Source: CAWINX01 sp963837585
Lineage (GTDB): Bacteria; Actinomycetota; Thermoleophilia; Solirubrobacterales; 70-9
Reading direction: 5' to 3'
Length of the DNA stretch: 64,000 bases
NCBI GenBank assembly: GCA_963837585.1
Contig: CAWINX010000003.1
Span: 1,054,001 to 1,118,000 of the forward strand
Both the position numbers and the translations under genes were made by a program. Under the pieces are notes generated by a model. That model was not told the origin of the DNA, did no database searches, and worked only from the letters and a program-made list of their open reading frames with translations. Each line of letters opens with the position of its first letter. The first letter of the stretch is position 1. Below are positions 29,523 to 37,254 of this stretch, piece by piece.

Positions 29523-31474
29523 GCGAACCCGAGAGTCCGCCGGAGCGGGAGCCGCTGATCCAGCGCGGCCTTGGCGTCCCCTGGCTGTTTGCCGCCGCCT
29601 ACTCGGCGGTCGGCTTCTCGATCTACTTCGCGCTCGGCGTCGTCGCCGACCGGGGCCTGGGCTTGACGCCGCTGATCTTCCTCGCCTCCGGGTTGCTCTT
29701 CGTGCTGACCACGCTGAGCTATGTCGAGGGCGGGGCGATGTTCCGCGAGCGCGGCGGCTCCTCGACCTTCGCCCGCCACGCCTTCAACGAGCTGATCGCC
29801 TTCATCGCCGGCTGGGCGATCCTGATCGACTACCTGATCGTGATCGCCCTGGCGGCGATCTCGGTGCCGCATTACCTCGAGCCGATCTCCGGCAGCTTCT
29901 CCCAACCCGGCTGGGAGATCGGCATCGCGGCCCTGGTCATCGTCGCCGCCTGCGGGCTCAACATCTTCAACGTCACCGGGCGGGGCCAGGGACGCACCCT
30001 CGCCCTGCTCGCCCTCGCCGACTTCGCTCTCCAGGTCACGGTGATCGTGGTCGGCGTGCTCGCCGTCTGGCACCCGGACCGCCTCACCGCTCAGCTCAAT
30101 CTCTTCACCGACCCAAACTTCACCGACATCGTCTACGCGCTGGTCGTCGCAATGCTCGCCTACGCCGGGATCGAGGCGGCCTCCGACCTGGCGCCGGACA
30201 TCGAGGTCGAGCCGCGCGACCTCAAGCGGATCGTCTCGCTGGGGGCGATCGCGGTGCCGCTCGTCTACGCGCTGATGGCGGCGATCGCGCTGATGGCGCT
30301 GCCGGTGATCGCCGGCCCGGACGGGCCGCAGACGGCACTCGGGCAGGAGTTCGTCGAGGAGCCGGTACTCGGCGTCGTCTCCGCCTTCCACCCGGCCTGG
30401 GTCGCGGACTCGATGCGCTGGATGGTCGCGCTGGTCGCCGCGCCGGTCCTCTTCTGGGCCGCCAACACCTCGATGCTCGGCGTCTCCCGCCACATTTACA
30501 CGCTGGCGATCAACCGCCAGATCCCCAGCTGGCTGGGCAAGTTGAGCAAACGCCACGCGACGCCCTACGTGGCGATCGCCCTCTCGGGGGTGATCGCGAT
30601 CGGCCTGGTCGCGCCGACCAACGTCAAGCTGCTGGCCGGGATCTACGCCTTCGGGGCGACGCTGGCGATCACCATTGCCCACCTCTCGATCGTCCGGCTG
30701 CGGGTCAGCCAGCCGGATCGTCCCCGGCCGTTTCGCGTTCCCTGGTCGGTGATGTGGGGCCAGGCCAGGCTGCCGGTGCCGGCGCTGATCGCCGCCCTGC
30801 TCAGCGGGCTCGCCTTCCTCAGCGTCCTCGCCTACCACGACACGGCCCGTTGGGTTGGCGGTGGCTGGATGGCCTTCGGGCTCCTCTTCTACGTCGTCTA
30901 CCGCAAGGTCTTCGAGGGGACGACGCTGACCAGGCGCGTCTCGGTGACCGAGAAGGCGCTCACCAAGCAGGTCCCCGAGGTCGCCTACAGCAAGATCCTC
31001 GTTCCGATCTTCGGCACCAAGCTCGACGACGACATCGTCGCCACCGCGGGGCGCCTCGCCGCGGCGGAGCAGGAGGAGGCCGATGGCGAGGTCGATGACT
31101 CCTCGGTCGCTCTCGTCTACGCGATCGAGGTGCCGCTGACGCTGCCGCTCGACGCCGAGCTGCCCGAGGAGATGGAGGAGGGGGCAAAGCGGGCGCTGGG
31201 CCGCGCCCGCGAGGTCGCCGAGGAGTACGAGGACGTCGAGGTCAGCACCGAGGCGATCCGCGCGCGCCAGGTGGGAGCGGGGATCGTCGAGGCCGCCCGC
31301 CGCCACGGCGTCGAGGCGATCGTGATGGGCGCCGAGCCGCCGAGCAGGATCAAGGGCGGCGCGGTGCTTGGCGGAGTCGGCGCCGCCAGGCCGGCCGAGG
31401 TCGGCACGGCAACCGAGTACGTGTTGAAGAAAGCTCCGTGCCGGGTGCTGCTCACGGCCCCGCCGGAAATTTAG
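29519..31474 (+). CDS. APC-superfamily permease with C-terminal universal-stress domain
   Basis: 651 residues from ATG 29519, overlapping the preceding stop. Twelve membrane helices begin GVPWLFAAAYSAVGFSIYFA; RHAFNELIAFIAGWAILIDY and LAYAGIEAASDLAPDIEVEP mark the APC core. From ~residue 475, AYSKILVPIFGTKLDDDIVA through ALVYAIEVPLTLPLDAELP to a USP nucleotide-loop region, IVMGAEPPSRIKGGA...GTATEYVLKKAPCRVLLT, forms a USP domain that could bind a nucleotide. Intact, unlike its upstream paralogue. Two TrkA-type genes follow within 20 bp. Substrate could be an amino acid or K+; context is discussed under findings. Confidence 0.88.
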   Translation: MSEPESPPEREPLIQRGLGVPWLFAAAYSAVGFSIYFALGVVADRGLGLTPLIFLASGLLFVLTTLSYVEGGAMFRERGGSSTFARHAFNELIAFIAGWAILIDYLIVIALAAISVPHYLEPISGSFSQPGWEIGIAALVIVAACGLNIFNVTGRGQGRTLALLALADFALQVTVIVVGVLAVWHPDRLTAQLNLFTDPNFTDIVYALVVAMLAYAGIEAASDLAPDIEVEPRDLKRIVSLGAIAVPLVYALMAAIALMALPVIAGPDGPQTALGQEFVEEPVLGVVSAFHPAWVADSMRWMVALVAAPVLFWAANTSMLGVSRHIYTLAINRQIPSWLGKLSKRHATPYVAIALSGVIAIGLVAPTNVKLLAGIYAFGATLAITIAHLSIVRLRVSQPDRPRPFRVPWSVMWGQARLPVPALIAALLSGLAFLSVLAYHDTARWVGGGWMAFGLLFYVVYRKVFEGTTLTRRVSVTEKALTKQVPEVAYSKILVPIFGTKLDDDIVATAGRLAAAEQEEADGEVDDSSVALVYAIEVPLTLPLDAELPEEMEEGAKRALGRAREVAEEYEDVEVSTEAIRARQVGAGIVEAARRHGVEAIVMGAEPPSRIKGGAVLGGVGAARPAEVGTATEYVLKKAPCRVLLTAPPEI

Positions 31475-31493
31475 AGGCCCTAGTATCCGGCCA

Positions 31494-31937
31494 ATGTTCA
31501 TCCTGATCGTCGGCTGCGGGCGGGTCGGCTCCTCCGTCGCTCGGGCGATGCTGCATGAGGGGCACGAAGTCTCCTGCCTCGACGAGGACCCCGAGTCCCA
31601 CGCGCGACTCGAGGTCGGGCTCGACAAGAGCTGGGAGGATCTCGGCGGCCAATTCACGGTCGGCGCCGGCCTCGAGACCGATGCCCTGGTTGCCGCGGGG
31701 ATTGAGAAGGCCGATGCCTTCATCGCTTCCACCGACGGCGACAACACCAACATCGTGATCGCCCAGATCGCCCAACGCCGCTACGAGGTGCCGACCGTGA
31801 TCGCCAGGGTTCTCGACCCGCTGCGGGCCGAGTGGTACGAGCGCCAGGGCCTGCACACCATTTGCCCGACCAGGGTCGCGATCGACATGCTGGCGAGCGA
31901 AGTGCGGGAGACCGTCGGCCGGGGCGAGGGGTCTTAA
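31494..31937 (+). CDS. TrkA-N (RCK) NAD-binding regulator, N domain only
   Basis: 147 residues. A Rossmann RCK-N domain: MFILIVGCGRVGSSVARAML with the GxGxxG loop, the acidic VSCLDEDPES after strand 2, and IASTDGDNTNIVIAQIAQRR. It lacks the RCK-C domain seen in the next protein. TrkA-type subunits bind NAD(H), ATP/ADP or cyclic dinucleotides and gate ion transporters. It begins 20 bp after the APC-USP stop and the second TrkA gene begins 4 bp after it. Confidence 0.88.
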   Translation: MFILIVGCGRVGSSVARAMLHEGHEVSCLDEDPESHARLEVGLDKSWEDLGGQFTVGAGLETDALVAAGIEKADAFIASTDGDNTNIVIAQIAQRRYEVPTVIARVLDPLRAEWYERQGLHTICPTRVAIDMLASEVRETVGRGEGS

Positions 31938-31940
31938 GGC

Positions 31941-32624
31941 ATGTACATCATCGTCGTCGGCGCCGGCAAGGTGGGGTGGAACCTGGCCCGCGAGCTGATC
32001 GAGAAGGACCACGAGGTGACGGTGATCGAGAGCAATCGTCGCCGCTACCTGACCGTCGAGCAGGAGCTGGAGCACAACGTCTCCTATGGGGACGCCTCCG
32101 AGCTCTGGGTGCTCGAGCGGGCGGGGATCCAGCGCGCCGACATGGTGATCGCGGTCACCGGCGACGACGAGGACAACATGCTGATCTGCCAGGTGGCCAG
32201 GGAGAAGTACATGGTCGAGCGGGTGATCGCCCGCGTCAACAACCCGCGCAACCGCGAGCACTTCGACCTGCTCGGGATCAAGCCGACGGTCTCGGCGACC
32301 GACCTGATCCTCCGCCTGCTCGAGCACGAGGTGCCCGAGTACGGGCTGGTCCACCTGCTCAACCTCCAGGAGGAGCAGCTGGAGATCATCGAGATCCTGC
32401 TCGGCAAGGACTCCGGGGTGACCGGCCGGCGGGTCGGCGACCTCGAGATGCCCGAAGGCAGCCTGCTGATCTCGGTGCTGCGCGCCGGCAAGGGCTTCGT
32501 GCCGGGCTCCGACACGGTGCTGGAGCCGGGCGACGAGGTGCTGGCCGTGCTCGACCCGGGCAAGGAGGACGAACTGAAGGCCCTCTTCGGCCCCGGGGGC
32601 GGCGGCAACGGAGCGGATGGCTGA
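31941..32624 (+). CDS. TrkA-type regulator with RCK-N and RCK-C domains
   Basis: 227 residues. RCK-N: MYIIVVGAGKVGWNLARELI, VTVIESNRRRYLTVEQEL, VIAVTGDDEDNMLICQVA and VIARVNNPRNREHFDLLG. RCK-C from ~residue 140: IIEILLGKDSGVTGRRVG, ISVLRAGKGFVPGSDTVL, PGDEVLAVLDPGKEDELKALF. With the preceding gene it forms a TrkA pair like CeoB/CeoC of mycobacteria, but no TrkH/KtrB membrane subunit is in the window. Its end overlaps the FAD-reductase start by 8 bp. Confidence 0.92.
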   Translation: MYIIVVGAGKVGWNLARELIEKDHEVTVIESNRRRYLTVEQELEHNVSYGDASELWVLERAGIQRADMVIAVTGDDEDNMLICQVAREKYMVERVIARVNNPRNREHFDLLGIKPTVSATDLILRLLEHEVPEYGLVHLLNLQEEQLEIIEILLGKDSGVTGRRVGDLEMPEGSLLISVLRAGKGFVPGSDTVLEPGDEVLAVLDPGKEDELKALFGPGGGGNGADG

Positions 32625-33847
32625 CCGCGAGGTCGACTTCCTGCTGATCGGCGGGGGGATGGCCTCGGCCCATTGCGCGGCGGAGCTGAGAAGGCGCGGT
32701 TCGGAGGGCTCGATCCTGCTGGTCGGCCGCGAGCCCGAGCCGCCCTACGAGCGGCCGCCGCTCTCCAAGGAGTACCTGCGCGGCGAGGCGACGCGCGAGG
32801 ACGCTTACGTCAACCCGCTCTCCTGGTATGAGGAGAACGGGGTCGAGCTGCGCAGCGGCGCCAACGTGATGTCACTCGACCCGGAGGCGCGCACCGCGAA
32901 ACTCCAGGGCGGGGAGGAGGTGTCGTTCGGCCAGGCGCTGCTCGGCACCGGCGCGATGGTCAACATCATGCGAGTCGAGGGGGCCGAGAACGAGGGCATC
33001 CATTACCTGCGCGCCTTCGGCAACTCAGACGCGATTCGCGCCGATGCCGAGGCGGCGGAGCACGTGGTGCTGGTGGGGGGCAGCTACATCGGCACCGAGG
33101 TCGCCGCCTCGCTGACCGCGAAGGGGACGAAGTGCACGATCGTGATGCTTGAGGACGTGACGCTGTCGCGGACCTTCGGCGAGGACGCCGGGCGCTGGTT
33201 CCAGGAGCAGCTCGAGTCGCGGGGCGTGACCGTCCACGGCGGCGAGGAGCTGGAGGCCTTCGAGGGGGACGGCCGGGTCCGGGCGGTCCTGACGAAGAGC
33301 GGCCTGGCGCTCGAGTGCGACGCGGTCGTGATCGGCGCCGGAGTGCGAGCCGACGCGATGCTCGCCCAGCGGGCCGGGCTCGAGGTCGACGACGGCGTTC
33401 TCTGCGACTCGAAGTTGCGGACCTCGGTCGAGGGGATCTACGCGGCGGGCGACTGCTGCTCCTACGACAGCGTCATCCACGGCCGCCGCCTGCGGGTCGA
33501 GCACTGGGACGTGGCAATGCAGCAGGGCCGCCACGTCGCCGCCAACATGCTGGGCGACGAGCGCGACTACGAGGTGGTCCCCTACTTCTTCAGCGACCTC
33601 GCCGACTGGGCGAGCCTCGAGTACGTCGGCCCGGCGCGAGACTGGGACGAGGAGCTCTGGCGCGGCGATCGCGACGGCGGCGAGTTCTCGGTCTGGTACC
33701 TCAAGGACGGCAGGGTGGCGGGCTGTCTCAGCGTCGGCCGCGCCGAGGACCTGGCCGAAGCGCGCCGCCTGCTGGCCGACGGCGTCGACGTCTCGGGGCA
33801 AAGACGCGGTCGCCGATCCCAGCAGCGACCTGGGCAAGATTTCGTAG
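32617..33847 (+). CDS. FAD-dependent pyridine nucleotide-disulphide oxidoreductase (ferredoxin-reductase type)
   Basis: About 410 residues. FAD loop FLLIGGGMASAHCAAELRRR; PYERPPLSKEYLRGE typical of rhodocoxin/rubredoxin reductases and AIF-like proteins; NAD loop HVVLVGGSYIGTEVAASL; second FAD motif GIYAAGDCCSYDS; and a reductase C-terminal domain with RVEHWDVAMQQGRHVAANML. One extra G near 33798 otherwise runs the frame through the downstream tRNA; without it the protein ends SGKDAVADPSSDLGKIS at TAG 33845-33847. It passes electrons from NAD(P)H to a ferredoxin or similar acceptor, which is not encoded nearby. Confidence 0.88.
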
Positions 33848-33903
33848 GTCGCATCCGCGATATGCGCTTCATGCGCGTGGCTGGATATCCTCAAGTGGTT
33901 CGT

Positions 33904-33975
33904 TGCGCCCTGGTGTAATTGGTAACACGCCAGCCTCTGGAGCTGGAATTTGGGGTTCGAGTCCCTGGGGCGCAG
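33904..33975 (+). tRNA. tRNA-Gln (anticodon CTG)
   Basis: A complete 72-nt cloverleaf: acceptor TGCGCCC/GGGCGCA (U1-A72 is characteristic of tRNA-Gln), D stem GTGT/ACAC, anticodon stem CCAGC/GCTGG with loop CTCTGGA, T loop TTCGAGT, discriminator G at 33975. CCA is not encoded. Reads CAG codons. A damaged HNH gene begins within 41 bp. Confidence 0.93.
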
Positions 33976-33997
33976 TTCCTATCTCCGTCCGATGGCA

Positions 33998-34015
33998 TGC
34001 GAACATACGTTCGCA
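33998..34015. promoter_or_regulatory. perfect LexA (SOS) box at HNH gene
   Basis: TGCGAACATACGTTCGCA is a perfect palindrome with 7-bp arms and a 4-bp spacer, containing the full CGAAC-N4-GTTCG LexA consensus. It ends directly before the ATG at 34016. It supports 34016 rather than 33992 as start of the HNH gene and predicts SOS control. Confidence 0.65.
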
Positions 34016-34629
34016 ATGGAGGAGGAAGTTAAACGTCTGGTTCTCCCAGCTTCCAAAAAGCGCTGCGCTGATAGCGCGGCATGCTGGCGGAAGGGGATGA
34101 CTCAGGCAGAAGTTGCAAGGCGCCTCGATCTCGCGAAGCCAACGGTCTCCTACCACGTTCGTCGACTTGGAGTGCCCGCACAAGACAAGTGTGCACGTCG
34201 CTACGACTGGGATGCAGATCCAGCGGGCGTACGACACGGGTCTGTCTAGCGCGAGTGCTCGCTTTGTTTCGGTTTCGCAGCTTGTACCTGGCACAAGGCC
34301 GTAAGCGCGAGGGCGACGTGGTGCCGCGCCCAACGAAGATGCCCATCGGAGCAGCTCCTGGTGGTCGGACGCGACGGCACGAATCGAACTCACCTCAAGA
34401 GCAGGCTGCATCGGACGAAGGACTCAAGGAGAATCGTTGTGAGAATTGCGGCATAACCGAGTGGCAGGGGAAGCAGCTGAACATGGAGCTTCATCACGTG
34501 AATGGAGATGGCGAGGACAACCGTTTGGAGAACCTTCAGCTGCTCTGCGGCAATTGCCATTCCCAGACCGACAATTGGGGTGGGCGAGGGGTGCGTCGAA
34601 AGGTCGCCGCGGTCGAACGGGCTGCGTAA
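34016..34629 (+). pseudogene. HTH-HNH endonuclease gene, frame-disrupted
   Basis: Pieces in different frames assemble into a known actinobacterial type of HTH-HNH protein: an HTH (KGMTQAEVARRLDLAKPTVS, then YHVRRLGVP), ARRYDWDA with IQRAYDTGLSS, then VVPRPTKMPI, and an intact HNH/zinc module ENRCENCGITEWQGKQL, MELHHVNGDGEDNRLENLQL, LCGNCHSQTDNWGG. At least three shifts are needed between ~34205 and 34400, more per length than in neighbours. Base composition is visibly less GC-rich than around it, so it was probably acquired next to the tRNA. It may be truly degenerate or badly sequenced; the catalytic module itself is intact. Confidence 0.65.
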
Positions 34630-34684
34630 AGCCCCTGCTCAGGAGCGGTTGATCGTCTAGGCCCTCTGCTACCTTCGGCCTCCG

Positions 34685-35395
34685 ATGAAGCCCCGGTTTT
34701 CTCTTTTCGCGGCCCTGCCGCTGGCCGCGCTGGCAATCGCCGGGTGTGGAGGTGGGGGAGGGAGCGACTCGACCGCGGCGAGCGTCGCGACCACGGCGAC
34801 GACTACGCCGTTGACCAAGGACGAGCTGATCTCGCGCGGGGACGCGATCTGCGCTGAGGTGAACGCGGCGGTCGGGACCGTGGGCTCGGCCAGTAGCGAC
34901 TCCTCCAACCAGGTCGGCCAGGTCGCCGACCTCTACACCGGCATGGTCGACAGCCTCGAGGGCCTGGGCGCGCCCGACGACACCGCCGGCTATTCCGAGT
35001 TCATCACCGCCGCCAACGACCTCTCCAAGGCCGAGAGTGACGCGAAGCTCGCCGCCGAGCGCAACGACAGCGCCGCGCTGGCCACGGCCCAGTCCCAAGC
35101 GTCCTCGGCGCTCGCCTCGCTCCAGTCGGCCGCGCAGTCCTACGGGTTCCAGGACTGCGGCCAGGGGCCGAGCGCTCCGACGTCGACTTCCACGACAACG
35201 ACGCCCTCAGGTGGGGCGACGGCTCCGACGACGACCACCCCGGCGGCGCCGGTCACTCCGGCGCCCGCACCCGCTCCGACGACCGGTGGCGCCGGCGGAA
35301 CGACCGGGACCGGCGGCGGCTCGACCGGCGGTGGAACCTCCACCGGCGGGGGCGGCTCAAGCGGCGGCGGCTCCGGCGGCATCGGCCCCGGCTGA
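34685..35395 (+). CDS. secreted lipoprotein with Ser/Thr/Pro/Gly-rich tail
   Basis: 236 residues. Signal peptide with lipobox LAIAGC at residues ~17-22, then a Gly/Ser/Thr linker. Residues ~43-155 form a helical domain (LTKDELISRGDAICAEVNAA ... SYGFQDCG) with two Cys likely to bond. The remaining ~80 residues are low-complexity Thr/Pro then Gly/Ser repeats, probably a flexible wall-spanning tail. Such proteins are frequent in this group of actinobacteria; function unknown. Confidence 0.75.
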   Translation: MKPRFSLFAALPLAALAIAGCGGGGGSDSTAASVATTATTTPLTKDELISRGDAICAEVNAAVGTVGSASSDSSNQVGQVADLYTGMVDSLEGLGAPDDTAGYSEFITAANDLSKAESDAKLAAERNDSAALATAQSQASSALASLQSAAQSYGFQDCGQGPSAPTSTSTTTTPSGGATAPTTTTPAAPVTPAPAPAPTTGGAGGTTGTGGGSTGGGTSTGGGGSSGGGSGGIGPG

Positions 35396-35420
35396 GCGGG
35401 TCGAGAACCGGCGCATCTCG

Positions 35421-35444
35421 GAGTCCTCAGGCAGCTGAGGACTC
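35421..35444. terminator. perfect 10-bp hairpin between lipoprotein and ABC genes
   Basis: GAGTCCTCAG (35421-35430) and CTGAGGACTC (35435-35444) form a perfect stem with a GCAG loop. It overlaps the last codons of the minus-strand ABC gene (stop at 35427-35429) and lies 25 bp past the lipoprotein stop; a shared terminator. Confidence 0.55.
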
Positions 35445-37254
35445 GGCCCAGGCTCCGTAGAGGCGGGAGTAGGGGCCCTTCGCGGCGATCAACTCCTCGT
35501 GGGTGCCCCGCCTCGGCGATTCGTCCCCCTTCCAGCACGACGATCTTGCCGGCGCGGCGGATCGTCGAAAGGCGGTGGGCGATGACGATCGCGGTGCGTC
35601 CCTGCAGGAGGCGCTCCAGCCCCCGCTCGATCGTCTTCTCGGTCCGCACGTCGACGTTTGAGGTCGCCTCGTCGAGGATCAGGATCCGCGGCTCGGCCAG
35701 CAGCGCCCGGGCGAAGGCGACGAGCTGTCGCTGGCCCGCCGAGAGCTGCACACCGCGCTCGCCGACCTGGGTCTCGATCCCCTCCGGCAGCGCCGCGATG
35801 AATCCCGTCGCCCCGACCGCGGCGGCGGCGTCCTCGATCTCCTCCAGCGTCGCCTCGGGCCTGCCGAAGGCGATGTTCTCCCGCACGCTGCCGGAGAAGA
35901 GGAACCCCTCCTGCGGGACGATCCCCAGCTGCCCGCGCAGCGCCCGCTGCTGGACTCCTCGCAGGTCGTGGCCGTCGATCGAGACGCGACCTGCCTGAGG
36001 GTCGTAGAAGCGGGCGACCAGCTTCGCGAAGGTCGACTTGCCCGCCCCGGTCGCACCGACCAGCGCCAGCGTCTGACCGGGAGGGACATGCAGGTCGACG
36101 TCCTTCAGGGCCCACTCGACCTGCTCCCCGGCCTTTTCCTGTTCCAGCGCGTCGTCGGCATAGGCGAAGGAGACGCCTTCCATGAGGATCTCGCCGCGCA
36201 GCTCTCCCGGGTCGATCGCGCCTGGCGCGTCGACCATGTCGGGCTTGGTGTCGAGCAGGTCGAAGATCTTGTCCAGCGCCGCCATCCCCTGCTGGTAGGT
36301 CGTGTAGAGCTGGGAGAGCTGCTGGATCGGGTCGAAGAAGACCTGGAGGTAGCCGATGAAGGCGACGATCGTGCCGATCTGGATCTTGTGGTCGATCGCC
36401 TGGGTGCCCCCGTAGAGCAGGATCGCCGCGATCCCGACCGCAGAGAGCAGCTCGACCGCCGGGAAGTAGGAGGCATTGAGGTAGACCGTCTTCATGTTGA
36501 TCGCGCGGTTTTGCTCGTTGAGGTCGGTCATCGCCTCCTCGTGCCGCGGCTCCTGGCCGAAGCTGCGCACCACCCGTACCCCACTCAACGTCTCCTGCAG
36601 GTAGGCGGTGATCGCCGCGATCCGCTCGCGGGTCGCCCGGTAGGTGCCGGCGGAGACGATCCGGAAGACGATGCTGGCGACGGCGAGCAGCGGGAAGGTG
36701 AGGAAGGTGATCAGCGCCAGCTTGATATCGAGGAAGAGCAGGATCACCACCACCCCGACCAGGGTCAGGGTGCTGGAGAACATCGTCACGACGCCGTCGG
36801 TGACGAGCTGGTTGAGCGCCTCGATGTCGTTGGTCATCCGCGAGATCAGCACGCCGGGGCTGCGTCGCGTGAAGAAGCCGATCGACATCGACTGCAGGTG
36901 GGCGAAGACGCGTTCCCGCAGGTCCTGCAGCGCCCGCGTTCCGACCCAGCCGACCATGTAGGTCTGCAGGTAGGTGGCGGCGGCGTAGAGGACCGCGACG
37001 ACGACGAAGGCGGCGACGATCAGGTCGAGGGCGCCGACGTCGCCGGCGACGATCCCCGAGTCGACTGCCCTGCCCGCCAGGTAAGGAGGAGCGAGCCCGG
37101 CGGCGGTCGCGATCAGCAGTCCGACGAACATCAGCGCGACCCGGCCGCGGTAGGGGCGCAGCAGCCCGACCATCCAGCGCACCTTGCGCCCGCGCTGGTC
37201 CTGGCCGCGGATCAGCCGCCAGACGGATTTGAGCAGCAGCCAGGCATCCCTCAT
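35427..37254 (-). CDS. ABC exporter subunit with canonical catalytic Glu (one frame shift)
   Basis: About 608 residues, membrane domain (six helices, e.g. MFVGLLIATAAGLAPPYLAG) fused to an ATPase. Walker A LVGATGAGKSTF, Q-loop IVPQEGFLFSGSV, signature degenerate LSAGQRQL, Walker B ILILDEATS with the catalytic Glu, H-loop IAHRLST. One shift near 35510; the true end is THEELIAAKGPYSRLYGAW...SSAA at 35427. ATG 37254 overlaps the stop of the partner gene, and the motif differences indicate an asymmetric heterodimer. Substrate unknown; lipids or drugs are typical. Confidence 0.9.

Noticed and set aside
33848..33918. C-terminal extension of the FAD reductase through the start of tRNA-Gln
   Set aside because: Produced by one extra G near 33798; without it the protein stops at 33847 with a normal tail.
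35180..35395. Tandem DNA repeat in the lipoprotein tail
   Set aside because: The Thr/Pro and Gly/Ser codons give low complexity but no exact repeat unit; it is a coding feature of the flexible tail.
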